A stretch of 64,000 nucleotides of DNA from Methylophaga sp. Its GTDB lineage: Bacteria > Pseudomonadota > Gammaproteobacteria > Nitrosococcales > Methylophagaceae. Both the position numbers and the translations under genes were made by a program. This document shows, in pieces, positions 1 to 9,045 of this stretch. The stretch spans positions 496,001 through 560,000 of the forward strand of contig NZSL01000008.1 in NCBI GenBank assembly GCA_002696735.1, given 5' to 3'. The notes under the pieces were generated by a model. That model searched no databases, was not told the origin of the DNA, and saw only the letters and a program-made list of their open reading frames with translations. Every line of letters begins with the position of its first letter. The stretch's first letter is position 1.

Positions 1-65
1 TGCTGCAAAATTTCAATCAGCACGATATGTTTAAGCACATCGGCAAAATTGCCGGCATGAAATGA
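1..65 (+). CDS. C-terminal end of an unidentified protein (partial)
   Basis: A forward frame entering from the left edge (codons from base 3) stays open for 20 codons and ends at TGA 63-65. The visible tail contains NQHDMFKHIGKIAGMK, which reads like a real amphipathic protein C-terminus. Too little is visible to name a family. It could be a chance open frame, since no start or motif lies inside the window. Confidence 0.35.
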   Translation, partial: LQNFNQHDMFKHIGKIAGMK

Positions 66-218
66 GTGGCGGTAGCTTAACAAGATAAATCCTGATTACA
101 TATGGAGGGATTTGATAAATAAGTAGCAGCAAATTACGCCTACTTAGCTGATTTAGCAAAACAAACTTTGAGTGACGTGTAGAGTCGTTGTTAACTCAAT
201 TTACAGAACGGGATTGGT

Positions 219-626
219 TTACTCTAAAGCGGCTCGATCCGATGGATGATTAATACCATCATTCACCCTTACCTCTCCCAACTCGAAAGGATTCACACCA
301 TCCAAACAGGCCAGATTAAAGCCATAGAGTTCAGGATTCGCTCTGGTTTGATGATGCGTATAAATCCCACAAACTGAACAAAAATAATGCTTAGCAGTGA
401 TGGTATTGAACTGATAGAGAGTAAGCTTATCGGCGCCTTTGGTGATTTTCAGGTTAGCAAGCGGAACATAAGCCGCAATGGCGCCCTTTCTCCAGCACAT
501 GGAACAATCACAGCGACGAGGATCATTTATTCCGTTTGGCAAATGCACAACAAACTCAACCTCCCCACAATGGCAACTGCCTTTATGGTGAGGCTGAATT
601 TGGGTGTTTCCTATTTTAGTGATCAT
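219..626 (-). CDS. GFA family (glutathione-dependent formaldehyde-activating/CENP-V fold) protein
   Basis: A 135-residue protein with the full GFA zinc-cysteine pattern. It has C18-H-C20 near the N-terminus, the C39-D-C41-S-M-C44 cluster and C83-S-V-C86, so all seven family cysteines are present. In the family these bind two zinc ions, and the central CxCxxC site contacts the glutathione or thiol adduct. The family name comes from a glutathione–formaldehyde condensing activity, but most members have no proven substrate. It lies just downstream of an Old Yellow Enzyme on the same strand with a 25-base gap, so co-transcription is likely. A second, divergent GFA gene occurs at 27727-28149. The family call is firm; the substrate is unknown. 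Confidence 0.85.
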   Translation of the reverse strand: MITKIGNTQIQPHHKGSCHCGEVEFVVHLPNGINDPRRCDCSMCWRKGAIAAYVPLANLKITKGADKLTLYQFNTITAKHYFCSVCGIYTHHQTRANPELYGFNLACLDGVNPFELGEVRVNDGINHPSDRAALE

Positions 627-651
627 TGCATTGCTGGCGCTTGTTTAATGT

Positions 652-1755
652 TTAACTATCTGGAGCATGATAACGCGATAACCAATGTGCATAAGGTGCA
701 GGTAACACCCAGGCTGGATCTTCAATTTTTAAGGTTTTAGCTGCATGGTACGGCCAGTGAGGATTAGCTAAATGCGCACGTCCCACCATGACCAAATCCA
801 TTTGTTTATCCGTAATTACCTGGTTCACCGTGTTAGGTTCATCAATTCCCCAGGCAGAAGCAACTGGAATGTCAGCTTCACGACGCACACGTTCAGCAAT
901 CGGTGCTAACAAAGCTGGTCCCCACGGAATATCCGCATCAGGAGTTGAAAACCCTATACTAACGCTAAGCATATCCAGACCGGATTGTTTGAATTGCCGG
1001 GTTAGATGAATTGACTCACTTAATGTTTCTTCATCACGACCATCATATTCAATCACGCCAAAGCGGGCAGTTAAGGGCAGATTTTCCGGCCAGACTTCAC
1101 GCACGGCTTGTAAAGTTTCCAGTAAAAATCGGCTACGACCAGCCAAATCGCCACCGTATTGATCATCGCGTTTATTAGAGTGGATTGAAAAAAAGCTTTG
1201 TGCCAGATAGCCATGAGCAAAATGCAGTTCCAGCCATTCAAATCCGGCTTTTTTGGCACGTTTGGCAGCAGCGACAAAGTCAGCTTTAACCCGTTCTATA
1301 TCTTCCAGCGTCATTGCCTGAGGTACTTTCGGCAAATTAGCACCAAATGCCACAGCAGAAGGCGCTATGGTTTGCCAACTTTGTGGATCACTGTCAGCAA
1401 GATGATCATCGCCTTCCCAAGGACGATTGGCGCTAGCTTTACGACCAGCATGTGCAATCTGAATACCAGCACAAGCACCGGCTTTTTTAATAGCCGAAGC
1501 AATTTTTGCCATGCCTTCCGCTTGGGCATCATTCCATATGCCAGTGCATCCTGGAGTAATTCTTCCTTCGGGGCTGACTGCGGTGGCTTCAACAATCACC
1601 AGACCCGCACCACCGCGTGCTAATTGAGTGTAATGCGCCAGATGCCAATCATTGGTATGGCCGTCATCGGCACTGTATTGGCACATCGGTGGAACCGCAA
1701 TACGATTGCGTAACGTTATATCTTTCAGTGAAAACTCAGTAAACAATGCTGTCAT
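652..1755 (-). CDS. NADH:flavin oxidoreductase, Old Yellow Enzyme family (YqjM/NamA-like)
   Basis: A 367-residue FMN-dependent ene-reductase of the YqjM subclass, whose members reduce activated C=C bonds using NAD(P)H. The N-terminus has the subclass signature PPMCQYSADDG, with C25 and Y27 as the expected flavin/substrate residues. HAGRK follows, then LHFAHGYLAQSFFS in the barrel and the phosphate-binding MVGRAHLANP near the C-terminus. Length and motif order match complete family members. The start ATG at 1755 lies 5' of the conserved FTEFSLKDITLRNRI segment. It is in line with an SDR gene upstream (gap about 80 bases) and a GFA gene downstream, suggesting a small redox/detoxification operon. 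The physiological substrate cannot be read from sequence. Confidence 0.92.
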   Translation of the reverse strand: MTALFTEFSLKDITLRNRIAVPPMCQYSADDGHTNDWHLAHYTQLARGGAGLVIVEATAVSPEGRITPGCTGIWNDAQAEGMAKIASAIKKAGACAGIQIAHAGRKASANRPWEGDDHLADSDPQSWQTIAPSAVAFGANLPKVPQAMTLEDIERVKADFVAAAKRAKKAGFEWLELHFAHGYLAQSFFSIHSNKRDDQYGGDLAGRSRFLLETLQAVREVWPENLPLTARFGVIEYDGRDEETLSESIHLTRQFKQSGLDMLSVSIGFSTPDADIPWGPALLAPIAERVRREADIPVASAWGIDEPNTVNQVITDKQMDLVMVGRAHLANPHWPYHAAKTLKIEDPAWVLPAPYAHWLSRYHAPDS

Positions 1756-1834
1756 AAAAATCTCTTGTTAAAGAATAAAATTCAAAAATATTTCTAGGGC
1801 TGGATTTTGAAACTGTGAGAAATCGGATAAATTT

Positions 1835-2626
1835 TTAAAAAGCGCTTTTGATAACCCCGCCATCCACTCTAACTGCCGCACCGGTTGTGGCTGAAGCCAA
1901 TGGGCTGGAGAGATAACAGACCATTGAGGCCACTTCTTCAGTGGTCGCAAAACGTTTAATCAAAGAAGTTGGTCTGACGTGTTCAAAAAAGTCTTTTTCA
2001 AACGCTTCGATGCTTTGGCCTTCTTTTTCTGCCAGATCACTGACGAAAGTTTCAACACCTCTTGAGCTGGTTGGGCCTGGCAAGACTGAATTGACCGTAA
2101 TATTGGTACCGGCAACCTGTTCAGCCAAACCACGAGCAATAGCAATCTGAGCCGCCTTGGTCATGCCGTAATGAATCATCTCATGGGGGATCTGCACCCC
2201 GCTTTCACTGGAGATGAAAATCACCCGACCCCAGTTTTGTTGTTTCATCGCTGGCAGATAGGCTCGCGTCAAACGCACGCCACTGAGCACATTTACATCA
2301 AAAAAACGTCGCCAGTCTTCATCCGCTATCTCTTCAAACGGCACTGGCTCGAAGATACCCAGATTATTAATCAGAATATCGACTTCGGGGAACTGCTTTG
2401 TCAGTTTCTCGGCTTCAGCCGCTATCGAAAGATCCCCTGCAAATCCATCTACGTTGCCTTTACCTGTCGATTTAAGGGATTCAATAGCCTGTTTAACTGA
2501 AGCTTCAGAACGCCCATTGACGATAACATTCGCTCCTTCATCGGCCAGTGATTTGGCAATGGAAAAACCAATGCCCGCCGTGCTGCCACTTATAAAAGCC
2601 GTTTTATTTTTCAGTTGCAGATCCAT
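1835..2626 (-). CDS. SDR family oxidoreductase
   Basis: A 263-residue classical short-chain dehydrogenase/reductase. The Rossmann motif is GSTAGIG near residue 14, NNLGIFEP follows the cofactor-stabilising NAG-like position, and the catalytic pair is in YGMTKAAQ with the upstream serine in FISSESG. The C-terminal GAAVRVDGGVI matches the family's closing strand. It lies upstream of the Old Yellow Enzyme gene on the same strand. The substrate is not evident. The adjacent ene-reductase suggests a shared role in reducing reactive carbonyl or enone compounds, which is inference. Confidence 0.9.
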   Translation of the reverse strand: MDLQLKNKTAFISGSTAGIGFSIAKSLADEGANVIVNGRSEASVKQAIESLKSTGKGNVDGFAGDLSIAAEAEKLTKQFPEVDILINNLGIFEPVPFEEIADEDWRRFFDVNVLSGVRLTRAYLPAMKQQNWGRVIFISSESGVQIPHEMIHYGMTKAAQIAIARGLAEQVAGTNITVNSVLPGPTSSRGVETFVSDLAEKEGQSIEAFEKDFFEHVRPTSLIKRFATTEEVASMVCYLSSPLASATTGAAVRVDGGVIKSAF

Positions 2627-2676
2627 AAAAACTCCCCTAAGACCGTTAATTAAACAAGATATTCATTGCTTGCTGA

Positions 2677-3480
2677 TTACTGTGAAAGCCGTTCTAATGT
2701 AGCGCTTAACGATGCCGCGGAGACTTCTCCCATATGGCTCTCAACCAAGGAGCCCTGTTGATCAAAATACAGCGTCACCGGCAACCCATAGGCATCAAAT
2801 TTATCGGCAACTTTGCCGGTTTTATCAAGCAGCACGTGTTCAAATGTCAGCTTATTCTCAGCCAGAAAGTCATTCACTTTTACAGCTGACTCTTGTTGAT
2901 TGAGCATGACAAAACGAATATCAGGATACTGTTGTGCTGACTTTTCAAAGGCAGGCATTTCACGTTGACAAGGTGGGCACCAACTTGCCCATAAATTCAC
3001 CACGGTAATGTTATTCTCAGCCAATTGAACCAGTGAAATCTGCTCGCCGTCCAATTGCTCTAAGGCAATATCGGGTATTGAAACCTGTTCCCGACCTGCA
3101 TTCATTAATAAGGACGTTAGCGAAAAAAACAGCAAAATCGATAAGGCTCCACCGAACAAGGCAACACGTTGCTGTGGCAGGCGTTTGATTTGCCATAACA
3201 GAAACAGTGCCATTGCTATCGTGCCGGACACCCAGTCCACCCCACGATCGCGAAAATCGAGCATCTGCCAGAAAGAGTCGTATTGATCGGCAAATTTAAT
3301 GACAAACACGATGCGTCCGATAACCAGACCGAATAACAGCATCATCAATAATGGATCGGTGACCGAGCCTGCTTTTTTTCTGGCCAGAACAGATGCCACC
3401 AATATCCCCAAAAGAGCACAGCCAAATAACAATAACGGCTCGAGAGGTAAAGCGAAGGGTCCGAGATTAATCGACATCAC
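2677..3480 (-). CDS. TlpA/ResA-like thioredoxin with N-terminal multi-pass membrane domain
   Basis: A 267-residue protein in two parts. Residues 1 to about 125 form several hydrophobic helices containing GLVIGRIVFVIKF, which resembles a piece of prolipoprotein diacylglyceryl transferase (Lgt). A periplasmic thioredoxin-fold domain follows, with the redox motif WASWCPPC and the cis-proline segment YGLPVTLYF. This is the layout of membrane-anchored TlpA-type disulfide reductases. The start overlaps the end of the dsbG-like gene by four bases (3477-3480), so translation is probably coupled. Together the pair should supply disulfide reduction/isomerisation in the periplasm. Whether the membrane part carries electrons or is only an anchor is unknown. 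Confidence 0.87.
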   Translation of the reverse strand: MMSINLGPFALPLEPLLLFGCALLGILVASVLARKKAGSVTDPLLMMLLFGLVIGRIVFVIKFADQYDSFWQMLDFRDRGVDWVSGTIAMALFLLWQIKRLPQQRVALFGGALSILLFFSLTSLLMNAGREQVSIPDIALEQLDGEQISLVQLAENNITVVNLWASWCPPCQREMPAFEKSAQQYPDIRFVMLNQQESAVKVNDFLAENKLTFEHVLLDKTGKVADKFDAYGLPVTLYFDQQGSLVESHMGEVSAASLSATLERLSQ

Positions 3481-4238
3481 TGTTCAAACAGCTTGTCGAT
3501 ATCATCACGCATCGGCATACCTTCAATCAGCCGCACATGACCTTTTTCATCCTTGTAAATGCTGGTCGGTGTTGCCATAAACCCAAGCTGTTCCATCAGC
3601 AGGTTATTTTCCTCTACCAGCAATGATCCGTTTGCTAACGCCTCTTCATTTATATTTTCTGTAGGGTTATCGGCAGGTTGGATATGTTGTTGCAAAGCCT
3701 TTTCAGGTGAATCAGCCCCTAAAATAGCAGCCGCTTTTTTGATACTGTCCTCCTGCAGAATTCCCACCATAATGTGGCGCAACTGCACCTCACCCTTGGC
3801 AATGTAAGGATCAGCGATTTCACGTAATTTCTGGCAATACGGGCAATAGGGATCGGTAAAGGTATAAATAATTCGTTTTGCATCTTTATCACCATCCAAT
3901 ACCCACTTAGCCGTGTCGAGTTGCTGCCAAATCTTTTCATTCTGAGGAGCACTGACTAGTTCATAAAGTGCTTCCTGACCCAAATCGTCTCCTTGAGCGT
4001 TAATCAGGTTTCCAATCACCGCATATTTTTTATCTTCTGTCAGATAAATACTCAGCGGCTGCCCTTCTACACTGGCGGCATACCCAGTCAATCCTGCAGG
4101 GGTTTCAAAACTGTCAATGATGGTCACTCCCTGCTGTTTGATGTAGCTGATGACCTCGGGTTCCTGTTGTTCTGCCAGGGCAAAATAACTGCCAAATCCG
4201 ATAACCAATAAGACTACAGGGACGATAATTTTCTTCAT
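3477..4238 (-). CDS. dsbG: Thiol:disulfide interchange protein, DsbG-like
   Basis: A 253-residue periplasmic protein with an N-terminal signal segment (KKIIVPVVLLVIGFGSYFALA). A DsbC/DsbG-type dimerisation region comes next, then a thioredoxin fold with active site DPYCPYCQ and the cis-proline loop ATPTSIYKD. The stretch around LRHIMVGILQEDSIKKAAAI follows DsbG rather than DsbC. Family members reduce or isomerise sulfenylated or mis-paired cysteines and are kept reduced by a membrane partner. The next gene, overlapping by four bases, is a membrane TlpA-like thioredoxin and an obvious candidate partner. The start codon has a modest purine-rich leader (CTCCGG on the plus strand). Confidence 0.88.
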   Translation of the reverse strand: MKKIIVPVVLLVIGFGSYFALAEQQEPEVISYIKQQGVTIIDSFETPAGLTGYAASVEGQPLSIYLTEDKKYAVIGNLINAQGDDLGQEALYELVSAPQNEKIWQQLDTAKWVLDGDKDAKRIIYTFTDPYCPYCQKLREIADPYIAKGEVQLRHIMVGILQEDSIKKAAAILGADSPEKALQQHIQPADNPTENINEEALANGSLLVEENNLLMEQLGFMATPTSIYKDEKGHVRLIEGMPMRDDIDKLFEQ

Positions 4239-4439
4239 TCATAACTCCGGAAGGCATTTGCGTTGAAACTGTAACTCAGAAGGATTAAGTGGGGATTAAT
4301 AGTGCAGATGACAATCTTTCAATTAAAAATGCTCTGTATTTATTTATACATCGCTATTTGAAATTATCACGACAACACATCCAATAAAGACTTATGGTAA
4401 AAGGTAGGGCATTAACTTACCGCAGGTAATATTCTGGTT

Positions 4440-5630
4440 ATGAGCACAAATCGATTTCCACTCTCCCCCCGACATCAGGTCATTCTGGCTGGGATCTGTG
4501 CTTTGATTTTAACCGTCGGCATTGCCCGTTTTGCCTACACGCCTTTTTTGCCTATCATGTTAAATGAAACCTCACTGGACACATTAAGCGGAGGTTGGCT
4601 GGCCACATTTAATTACATTGGTTACCTGTCAGGCGTGGTGTTGATCTCATTTTTAACCAGCCTCAAAATCAAGTTCCTGTTCTACCGAATCAACCTGATT
4701 CTGGCGGTGTTAAGCACGGTCTTAATGGCTGTTACCACGGATATTGTTTTATGGAGTATTTTGCGCTTTATTGGTGGCCTGACCAGTACTGCGGGAATAA
4801 TTCTGGCAGCAGGATTTGTGATGGGCTGGCTCAAACAAAATGGTTACAAATCAGCATTAGGTATTCATTTTTCCGGTTTAGGGTTCGGTATTGCGATACC
4901 TGGGATCGTTATTGTTCTGATAACGCCCTATTTCAATTGGGCTGAGCAATGGCTGATCATGGGGCTTTTCGGTATTTTATTTTTCCTGCCCGCCTGGTTT
5001 CTGATGCCGTCACCTGCAACGCAACAGGCTCCCACTGCTGATTTTGCAGCGCCCAACAATAAATGGATGCGATTAATGATCGCAGCTTATGCCTGTGCTG
5101 GCGTGGGGTATGTTATAAGTGCGACATTTATTGTTGCGATTCTGGAAGAGATGCCCAGTTTGTCGGGACACGGCAATCTTATCTGGGTAATGCTGGGGGT
5201 AGCCGCCATTCCATCCTGCATAATCTGGGACAAAGTGGCTGAGCGCATTGGTGAGACAAGTGCCATCATCGCCGCTTATTCGATTATATTGCTTTCTATC
5301 CTGATTCCCTTATTCAGTGAATCGCTGCTATTCAATGTGATTGGCGCGTTGTTATTTGGTGCCACCTTTGCTGGAATTGTCAGCCTGATGCTGGTCTATG
5401 TCGGGCATAAATTTCCACATAACCCCGCTAAAGCCATGGCCAAACTGACGATAAGTTATGGCATCGCTCAACTTATCGCCCCCGCTTTGGCGGGGTATTT
5501 ATCTACGCTGACCGGTAATTATCTTTCAGCATTATGGATGGCAGCAGCGGTCATGGTCACTGGTATTTTCTTCGTCTGGCGGATCCAACGATTTGAAGAA
5601 AAAACCCAGCTCAAATCAGCAAACCTGTGA
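4440..5630 (+). CDS. MFS transporter, YbfB/YjiJ family
   Basis: A 396-residue inner-membrane protein with about twelve hydrophobic helices. The N-terminus (VGIARFAYTPFLPIM) and the GGWLATFNYIGYL segment are typical of the YbfB/YjiJ branch of the major facilitator superfamily. It is a single gene flanked by oppositely oriented units. Substrates of this branch are largely unknown. It is complete, from ATG 4440 to a stop at 5630. Confidence 0.88.
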   Translation: MSTNRFPLSPRHQVILAGICALILTVGIARFAYTPFLPIMLNETSLDTLSGGWLATFNYIGYLSGVVLISFLTSLKIKFLFYRINLILAVLSTVLMAVTTDIVLWSILRFIGGLTSTAGIILAAGFVMGWLKQNGYKSALGIHFSGLGFGIAIPGIVIVLITPYFNWAEQWLIMGLFGILFFLPAWFLMPSPATQQAPTADFAAPNNKWMRLMIAAYACAGVGYVISATFIVAILEEMPSLSGHGNLIWVMLGVAAIPSCIIWDKVAERIGETSAIIAAYSIILLSILIPLFSESLLFNVIGALLFGATFAGIVSLMLVYVGHKFPHNPAKAMAKLTISYGIAQLIAPALAGYLSTLTGNYLSALWMAAAVMVTGIFFVWRIQRFEEKTQLKSANL

Positions 5631-5666
5631 TTTGAATAACAGCTTCCATACTGACCTCCATGAGAC

Positions 5667-5987
5667 CTAATCTTCTTTTAGGATTAGCCGGGTGCCATCA
5701 GGTCGTTCCAGGGTTTTATCATCAATGCGTTTAAAGGTGAGATTGATATCACCAGACGTTACTACTTCATCGCTATCCACTTTATAAGTAAAGCTATATG
5801 AGCCCGGAACGCCACCAATCAACTGGCCCTGACCTTCCGCATTAAATTCATAGCCTGTGCCATATTGTGGATCAACATAGGCGCCTTCTTGAAAATCAGA
5901 ACCACAGGCCGTGAGTGTTATCGCCAATAGCAAAGGGATTAGACGTGTGGAATTGAATGGTTGCAATACGCTTTTTAAAGTTTTCAT
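5667..5987 (-). CDS. Small putative lipoprotein
   Basis: A 106-residue protein whose N-terminus is a lipoprotein signal: a charged start, the hydrophobic LIPLLLAITLTAC and lipobox LTAC with the cysteine at about residue 28. The mature part is short, with the segment GTGYEFNAEGQGQLIGG and a basic/acidic C-terminus. A GAGG ribosome site precedes the ATG. I do not recognise a named family. It lies 39 bases downstream of the membrane-protein gene at 6027-6773 on the same strand and may be co-transcribed with it. Confidence 0.75.
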   Translation of the reverse strand: MKTLKSVLQPFNSTRLIPLLLAITLTACGSDFQEGAYVDPQYGTGYEFNAEGQGQLIGGVPGSYSFTYKVDSDEVVTSGDINLTFKRIDDKTLERPDGTRLILKED

Positions 5988-6026
5988 AAAGCTACCTCGA
6001 ATACTCGATCATTAAAAACGACAAAA

Positions 6027-6773
6027 TTAGCCTTTCTCCCTAGAGGAAAAACGCTCGCGTATCGGTTTAAATGCAAGGATGGCTTCATCTTTAATGTTAT
6101 TAGCATTGATAATGTGGCCAAGCCGATAACTGTTAAAACCGATGTAATACAAAATAAGTTGAGCGAGTGCGATCAGAATAAATAAAGCACTGCCAATAGT
6201 CAGCAAAAGCAACAGGGTCGATGCGAGATACACCACACTTAGCGCGGCTAGATGATTTTTATCCAAACTGGTTAACTGTTGTGGATAGAGAAAATAACCT
6301 AACACTGCCAATACAAAGCCCAGCAGTGCCGCTATGGCCAGAGGCGGTAATAACAATCCACCACCGGCCCCAACCAGAAAAAGAATATAAGTGTAGTAGG
6401 TGTATTTTTCTCTCGCGATAAATCCCAAGAGTTTGTCACTGGTAATGTTTTGCCCAGTTTTAGGATCAAAAGACGTTTGGTTTATCTGTTTATTCAACGC
6501 AAAAAATACAATCACACCAGCAATAAACAAAAGCAGACCCAACCAAAACAACATAGGACTATAAGATGGACCATCACCTAAAGATGCTGCTCCCTGACAA
6601 ATCGGCGGTGTGGAATAGATGCAAGCCATCAACTGTAAAGTGACATCCCTATCACCATAACGGCTCATGGTATCCAAAGTGGAAGCATAGGCTACAAAAA
6701 ACCACACCAGCGATAACAACAGCAATGCCATACCCGCCAGCATCAGAATCACGCAGAGCTTTCTAGGATTCAT
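6027..6773 (-). CDS. Hypothetical multi-pass membrane protein
   Basis: A 248-residue protein with hydrophobic segments near residues 8-28, 72-92 and several between about 125 and 215, separated by a short soluble loop containing FDPKTGQNITSDKLLGF. A good AAGGAG ribosome site lies just before the ATG. No enzymatic motif or named family is recognised. It may form a small unit with the lipoprotein gene downstream. The long gene-free region upstream carries a nested palindrome (6948-7012) that could regulate it. Confidence 0.7.
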   Translation of the reverse strand: MNPRKLCVILMLAGMALLLLSLVWFFVAYASTLDTMSRYGDRDVTLQLMACIYSTPPICQGAASLGDGPSYSPMLFWLGLLLFIAGVIVFFALNKQINQTSFDPKTGQNITSDKLLGFIAREKYTYYTYILFLVGAGGGLLLPPLAIAALLGFVLAVLGYFLYPQQLTSLDKNHLAALSVVYLASTLLLLLTIGSALFILIALAQLILYYIGFNSYRLGHIINANNIKDEAILAFKPIRERFSSREKG

Positions 6774-7248
6774 TTATAGAACTCCTTTTCAAAGAACAGG
6801 GAAAAACCGCAAGAGATGAATTGTCCTGACAGACAATCGGGGGAAATGGGTATGTAAAGGCATAGCCAATGCGTTGAAAGCAGGCTGTTCAGCCAAAATG
6901 ATGTGTTATGAACCATCAGGGTCCAGCAACATCTGAAAGGAAAAGTTCGATACGCATCAGTCGCATCCTTAAAACTTTTTTTGTGAAATATTTCACAGTT
7001 TTAAGCGTATCGCAAGCCTTAATTTATCTTTGTCGTACTCTAAATTATCAATCGGAACAGAATCTTATCTAAGGCCACCCATCATTATCCAGACAAAACA
7101 GCCTTGCTTGTTTTAGGTGAAAATAAATCAGCTTCCTGAAGCTTTCTGCGTAAGCAAATAGAATTATGCAGAAAAAGAGAGCGACCACATTAAAAATTAA
7201 TATTATTCAGAACAGTTGAAATAACATGCTTAATTTTTCTAGCTAATT
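6774..7248. other. Gene-free stretch, about 475 bases
   Basis: No convincing reading frame is seen on either strand. The interval separates two minus-strand genes, so it includes the upstream region of the 6027-6773 gene. Its notable content is the nested inverted repeat at 6948-7012. A smaller hairpin (ATTGTC…GACAAT) lies close to the 6773 start. Confidence 0.6.
6948..7012. promoter_or_regulatory. Nested inverted repeats with a perfect TGTGA-N6-TCACA core
   Basis: Three concentric arms are visible. The outer pair is CGATACGC (6948-6955) with GCGTATCG (7005-7012). The middle pair is CTTAAAAC (6968-6975) with GTTTTAAG (6998-7005). The core is the perfect 16-base palindrome TGTGAAATATTTCACA (6982-6997), which matches the CRP-type TGTGA-N6-TCACA layout. 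It could be an operator for a CRP/FNR-family protein, a structured RNA or a remnant of a small mobile repeat. It lies about 210 bases upstream of the 6773 start codon. Confidence 0.55.
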
Positions 7249-7719
7249 TTAATCGTTTTCACTCCCCCAGGCCCGCGCCATAATAAGATAGCTGAAAGAT
7301 GCTGACCAGGTAATCATCATAAAGCCCACTAAGGCTTCTGTACCGGCGAGAAATCGAATATGACCGGTAGCGGCCAAATCGCCCCAACCAACCGTGGTAT
7401 AGGTGGCGGCAGAGAAATACACGCTATCTAACAGGCTAATATGCTCATAGCCACTGATGTACCCATACCCCGTTTGACTCAGTAAACCCCAAAAGGCCAC
7501 GCCAAATAACCAGATTTCAATGATATGTGCAAATAACAAAACAAACATAGTAGCCAATATAATCGGCCGGTGACGGTGCTTTGCAGTCCTGGAAGGATGA
7601 TTCGGACACCAACGATTCAATTGCTGAATCACTTCATAATGAAAAACCACAACCAGTCCCACCACCAGTGCGGTCACTAACACGGTAACAACCTGAGCGT
7701 CTGTCAGAAATTCCAGCAA
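7249..7719 (-). CDS. Two-helix potassium-channel-like membrane protein (ion channel family)
   Basis: A 156-residue protein with an N-terminal helix, a second helix around residues 50-75 and a pore region with filter TYTTVGWGDL before a final helix. This is the Ion_trans_2 layout. The usual potassium filter is TVGYGD; here tyrosine is replaced by tryptophan. The start appears to be TTG at 7719, preceded by GGAGAG with suitable spacing. No cytoplasmic nucleotide-binding or RCK domain follows, so it is a bare pore module. Ion selectivity with this filter is uncertain. Confidence 0.78.
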   Translation of the reverse strand: MLEFLTDAQVVTVLVTALVVGLVVVFHYEVIQQLNRWCPNHPSRTAKHRHRPIILATMFVLLFAHIIEIWLFGVAFWGLLSQTGYGYISGYEHISLLDSVYFSAATYTTVGWGDLAATGHIRFLAGTEALVGFMMITWSASFSYLIMARAWGSEND

Positions 7720-7844
7720 TGGTGCTCTCCTGCAATTGAATAAGTGTGATAGTGATAAACGATTTCAATCACTGTTGAAAGCAACTTTTCGTTATAGAAC
7801 ATTAACTTTTTTTAGATAGGGTCTCAAACTTCTGACAATATTCT

Positions 7845-9041
7845 TCAGACAAACTGTCCAGCGGCATAGCCTGAAGCCCAGGCCCATTGAAAATTGTGCC
7901 CTCCCAAATGACCGGTAACATCGACCACTTCCCCAATAAAATATAGTCCCGGATGATTACGGCACTCCATCGTTTTGGAAGATAATGCATCAGTATCAAT
8001 ACCGCCCAATGTCACTTCAGCCGTTCGATAACCTTCTGTACCGGATGGCTTCAATGTCCAGGGCTGGCACTGTGATACAACATGTTCGATATCTGCATCG
8101 GAAAGCTGACCGACCGGTTTATCTTCAAGCCACTGATCACACCAAAGCTGGGCTACCCGGCGGGTCAGTTTTTCGGCAAGAATGGTTTTCAGGGCTGTTT
8201 TGGATTTTTCAACACGCATTTCAGCTAAATAACCGGCCAATTCAATTCCAGGAAACATATCGATTTTCAGTGTCTCGCCAGGCTGCCAATAGCTTGATGC
8301 CTGTAATATGGCAGGACCGCTCAAACCACGATGAGTAAACAGAATATTCTCGTGAAATGAATTTTGATTAGCCTCTGTGATGGTATCCAATGAAATACCA
8401 CTAAGCTCCGCAAGCGGTTTGAGTTTATGATCATCCAACACCACTGGTACCAGCCCTGCTCGTGTGGGCAACACCGGGATATCAAGTTTTCTGGCTAATT
8501 CAAAACCGAAACCGGTTGCTCCCATTTTGGGAATCGACAATCCTCCGGTTGCAATCACCAGCGATACACACTGTAATTTACCCTGAGGGGTTTCTAGCAA
8601 TTTTTGACCACCGGTTTCAACCACCTTAACCGGCGTATCAGTCATAATTTTCACCCCAGCCGATGCACACTCTGCCAGCAACATCTGTACGATTTCTTTC
8701 GATGACTCATCACAAAATAACTGCCCCAGTTTTTTCTCGTGATAGGCAATCTGATGTTTCTCGACCAATTCAATAAAATGCCAGGGTGTATACCGACTCA
8801 ATGCCGATTTAACGAAGTGAGGGTTGCGGCAAATAAAGTTTTCCGGAGCGGAGTACATATTGGTGAAGTTACAGCGTCCGCCACCAGACATCAGGATCTT
8901 CTTGCCGACTTTATTGGCATGATCAATTACCAGCACACGCCGGCCACGCTGACCAGCAGCAATAGCGCACATCAATCCAGCCGCACCGGCACCGATGATG
9001 ATTACATCATATTCATTGGAAGCTTTATTTAGGATCGTCAT
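7845..9041 (-). CDS. NAD(P)/FAD-dependent oxidoreductase, HI0933/YhiN family
   Basis: A 398-residue flavoprotein. The N-terminal dinucleotide fold is DVIIIGAGAAGLMCAIAAG, followed by the family signature GKKILMSGGGRCNFTN. The C-terminal FAD closure is YFIGEVVDVTGHLGGHNFQWAW. These define the HI0933/YhiN group, whose physiological reaction is unknown. Length is normal. The ATG at 9041 has no clear Shine-Dalgarno sequence; instead a 9-bp hairpin (9046-9068) sits immediately upstream. The WaaP-like kinase gene lies upstream on the same strand. Confidence 0.9.
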   Translation of the reverse strand: MTILNKASNEYDVIIIGAGAAGLMCAIAAGQRGRRVLVIDHANKVGKKILMSGGGRCNFTNMYSAPENFICRNPHFVKSALSRYTPWHFIELVEKHQIAYHEKKLGQLFCDESSKEIVQMLLAECASAGVKIMTDTPVKVVETGGQKLLETPQGKLQCVSLVIATGGLSIPKMGATGFGFELARKLDIPVLPTRAGLVPVVLDDHKLKPLAELSGISLDTITEANQNSFHENILFTHRGLSGPAILQASSYWQPGETLKIDMFPGIELAGYLAEMRVEKSKTALKTILAEKLTRRVAQLWCDQWLEDKPVGQLSDADIEHVVSQCQPWTLKPSGTEGYRTAEVTLGGIDTDALSSKTMECRNHPGLYFIGEVVDVTGHLGGHNFQWAWASGYAAGQFV

Positions 9042-9045
9042 GTGT

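Noticed and set aside
1198..1623. Forward open frame of 141 codons opposite the Old Yellow Enzyme gene
   Set aside because: It lies wholly inside a gene with complete conserved motifs on the other strand, and its translation has no recognisable family.
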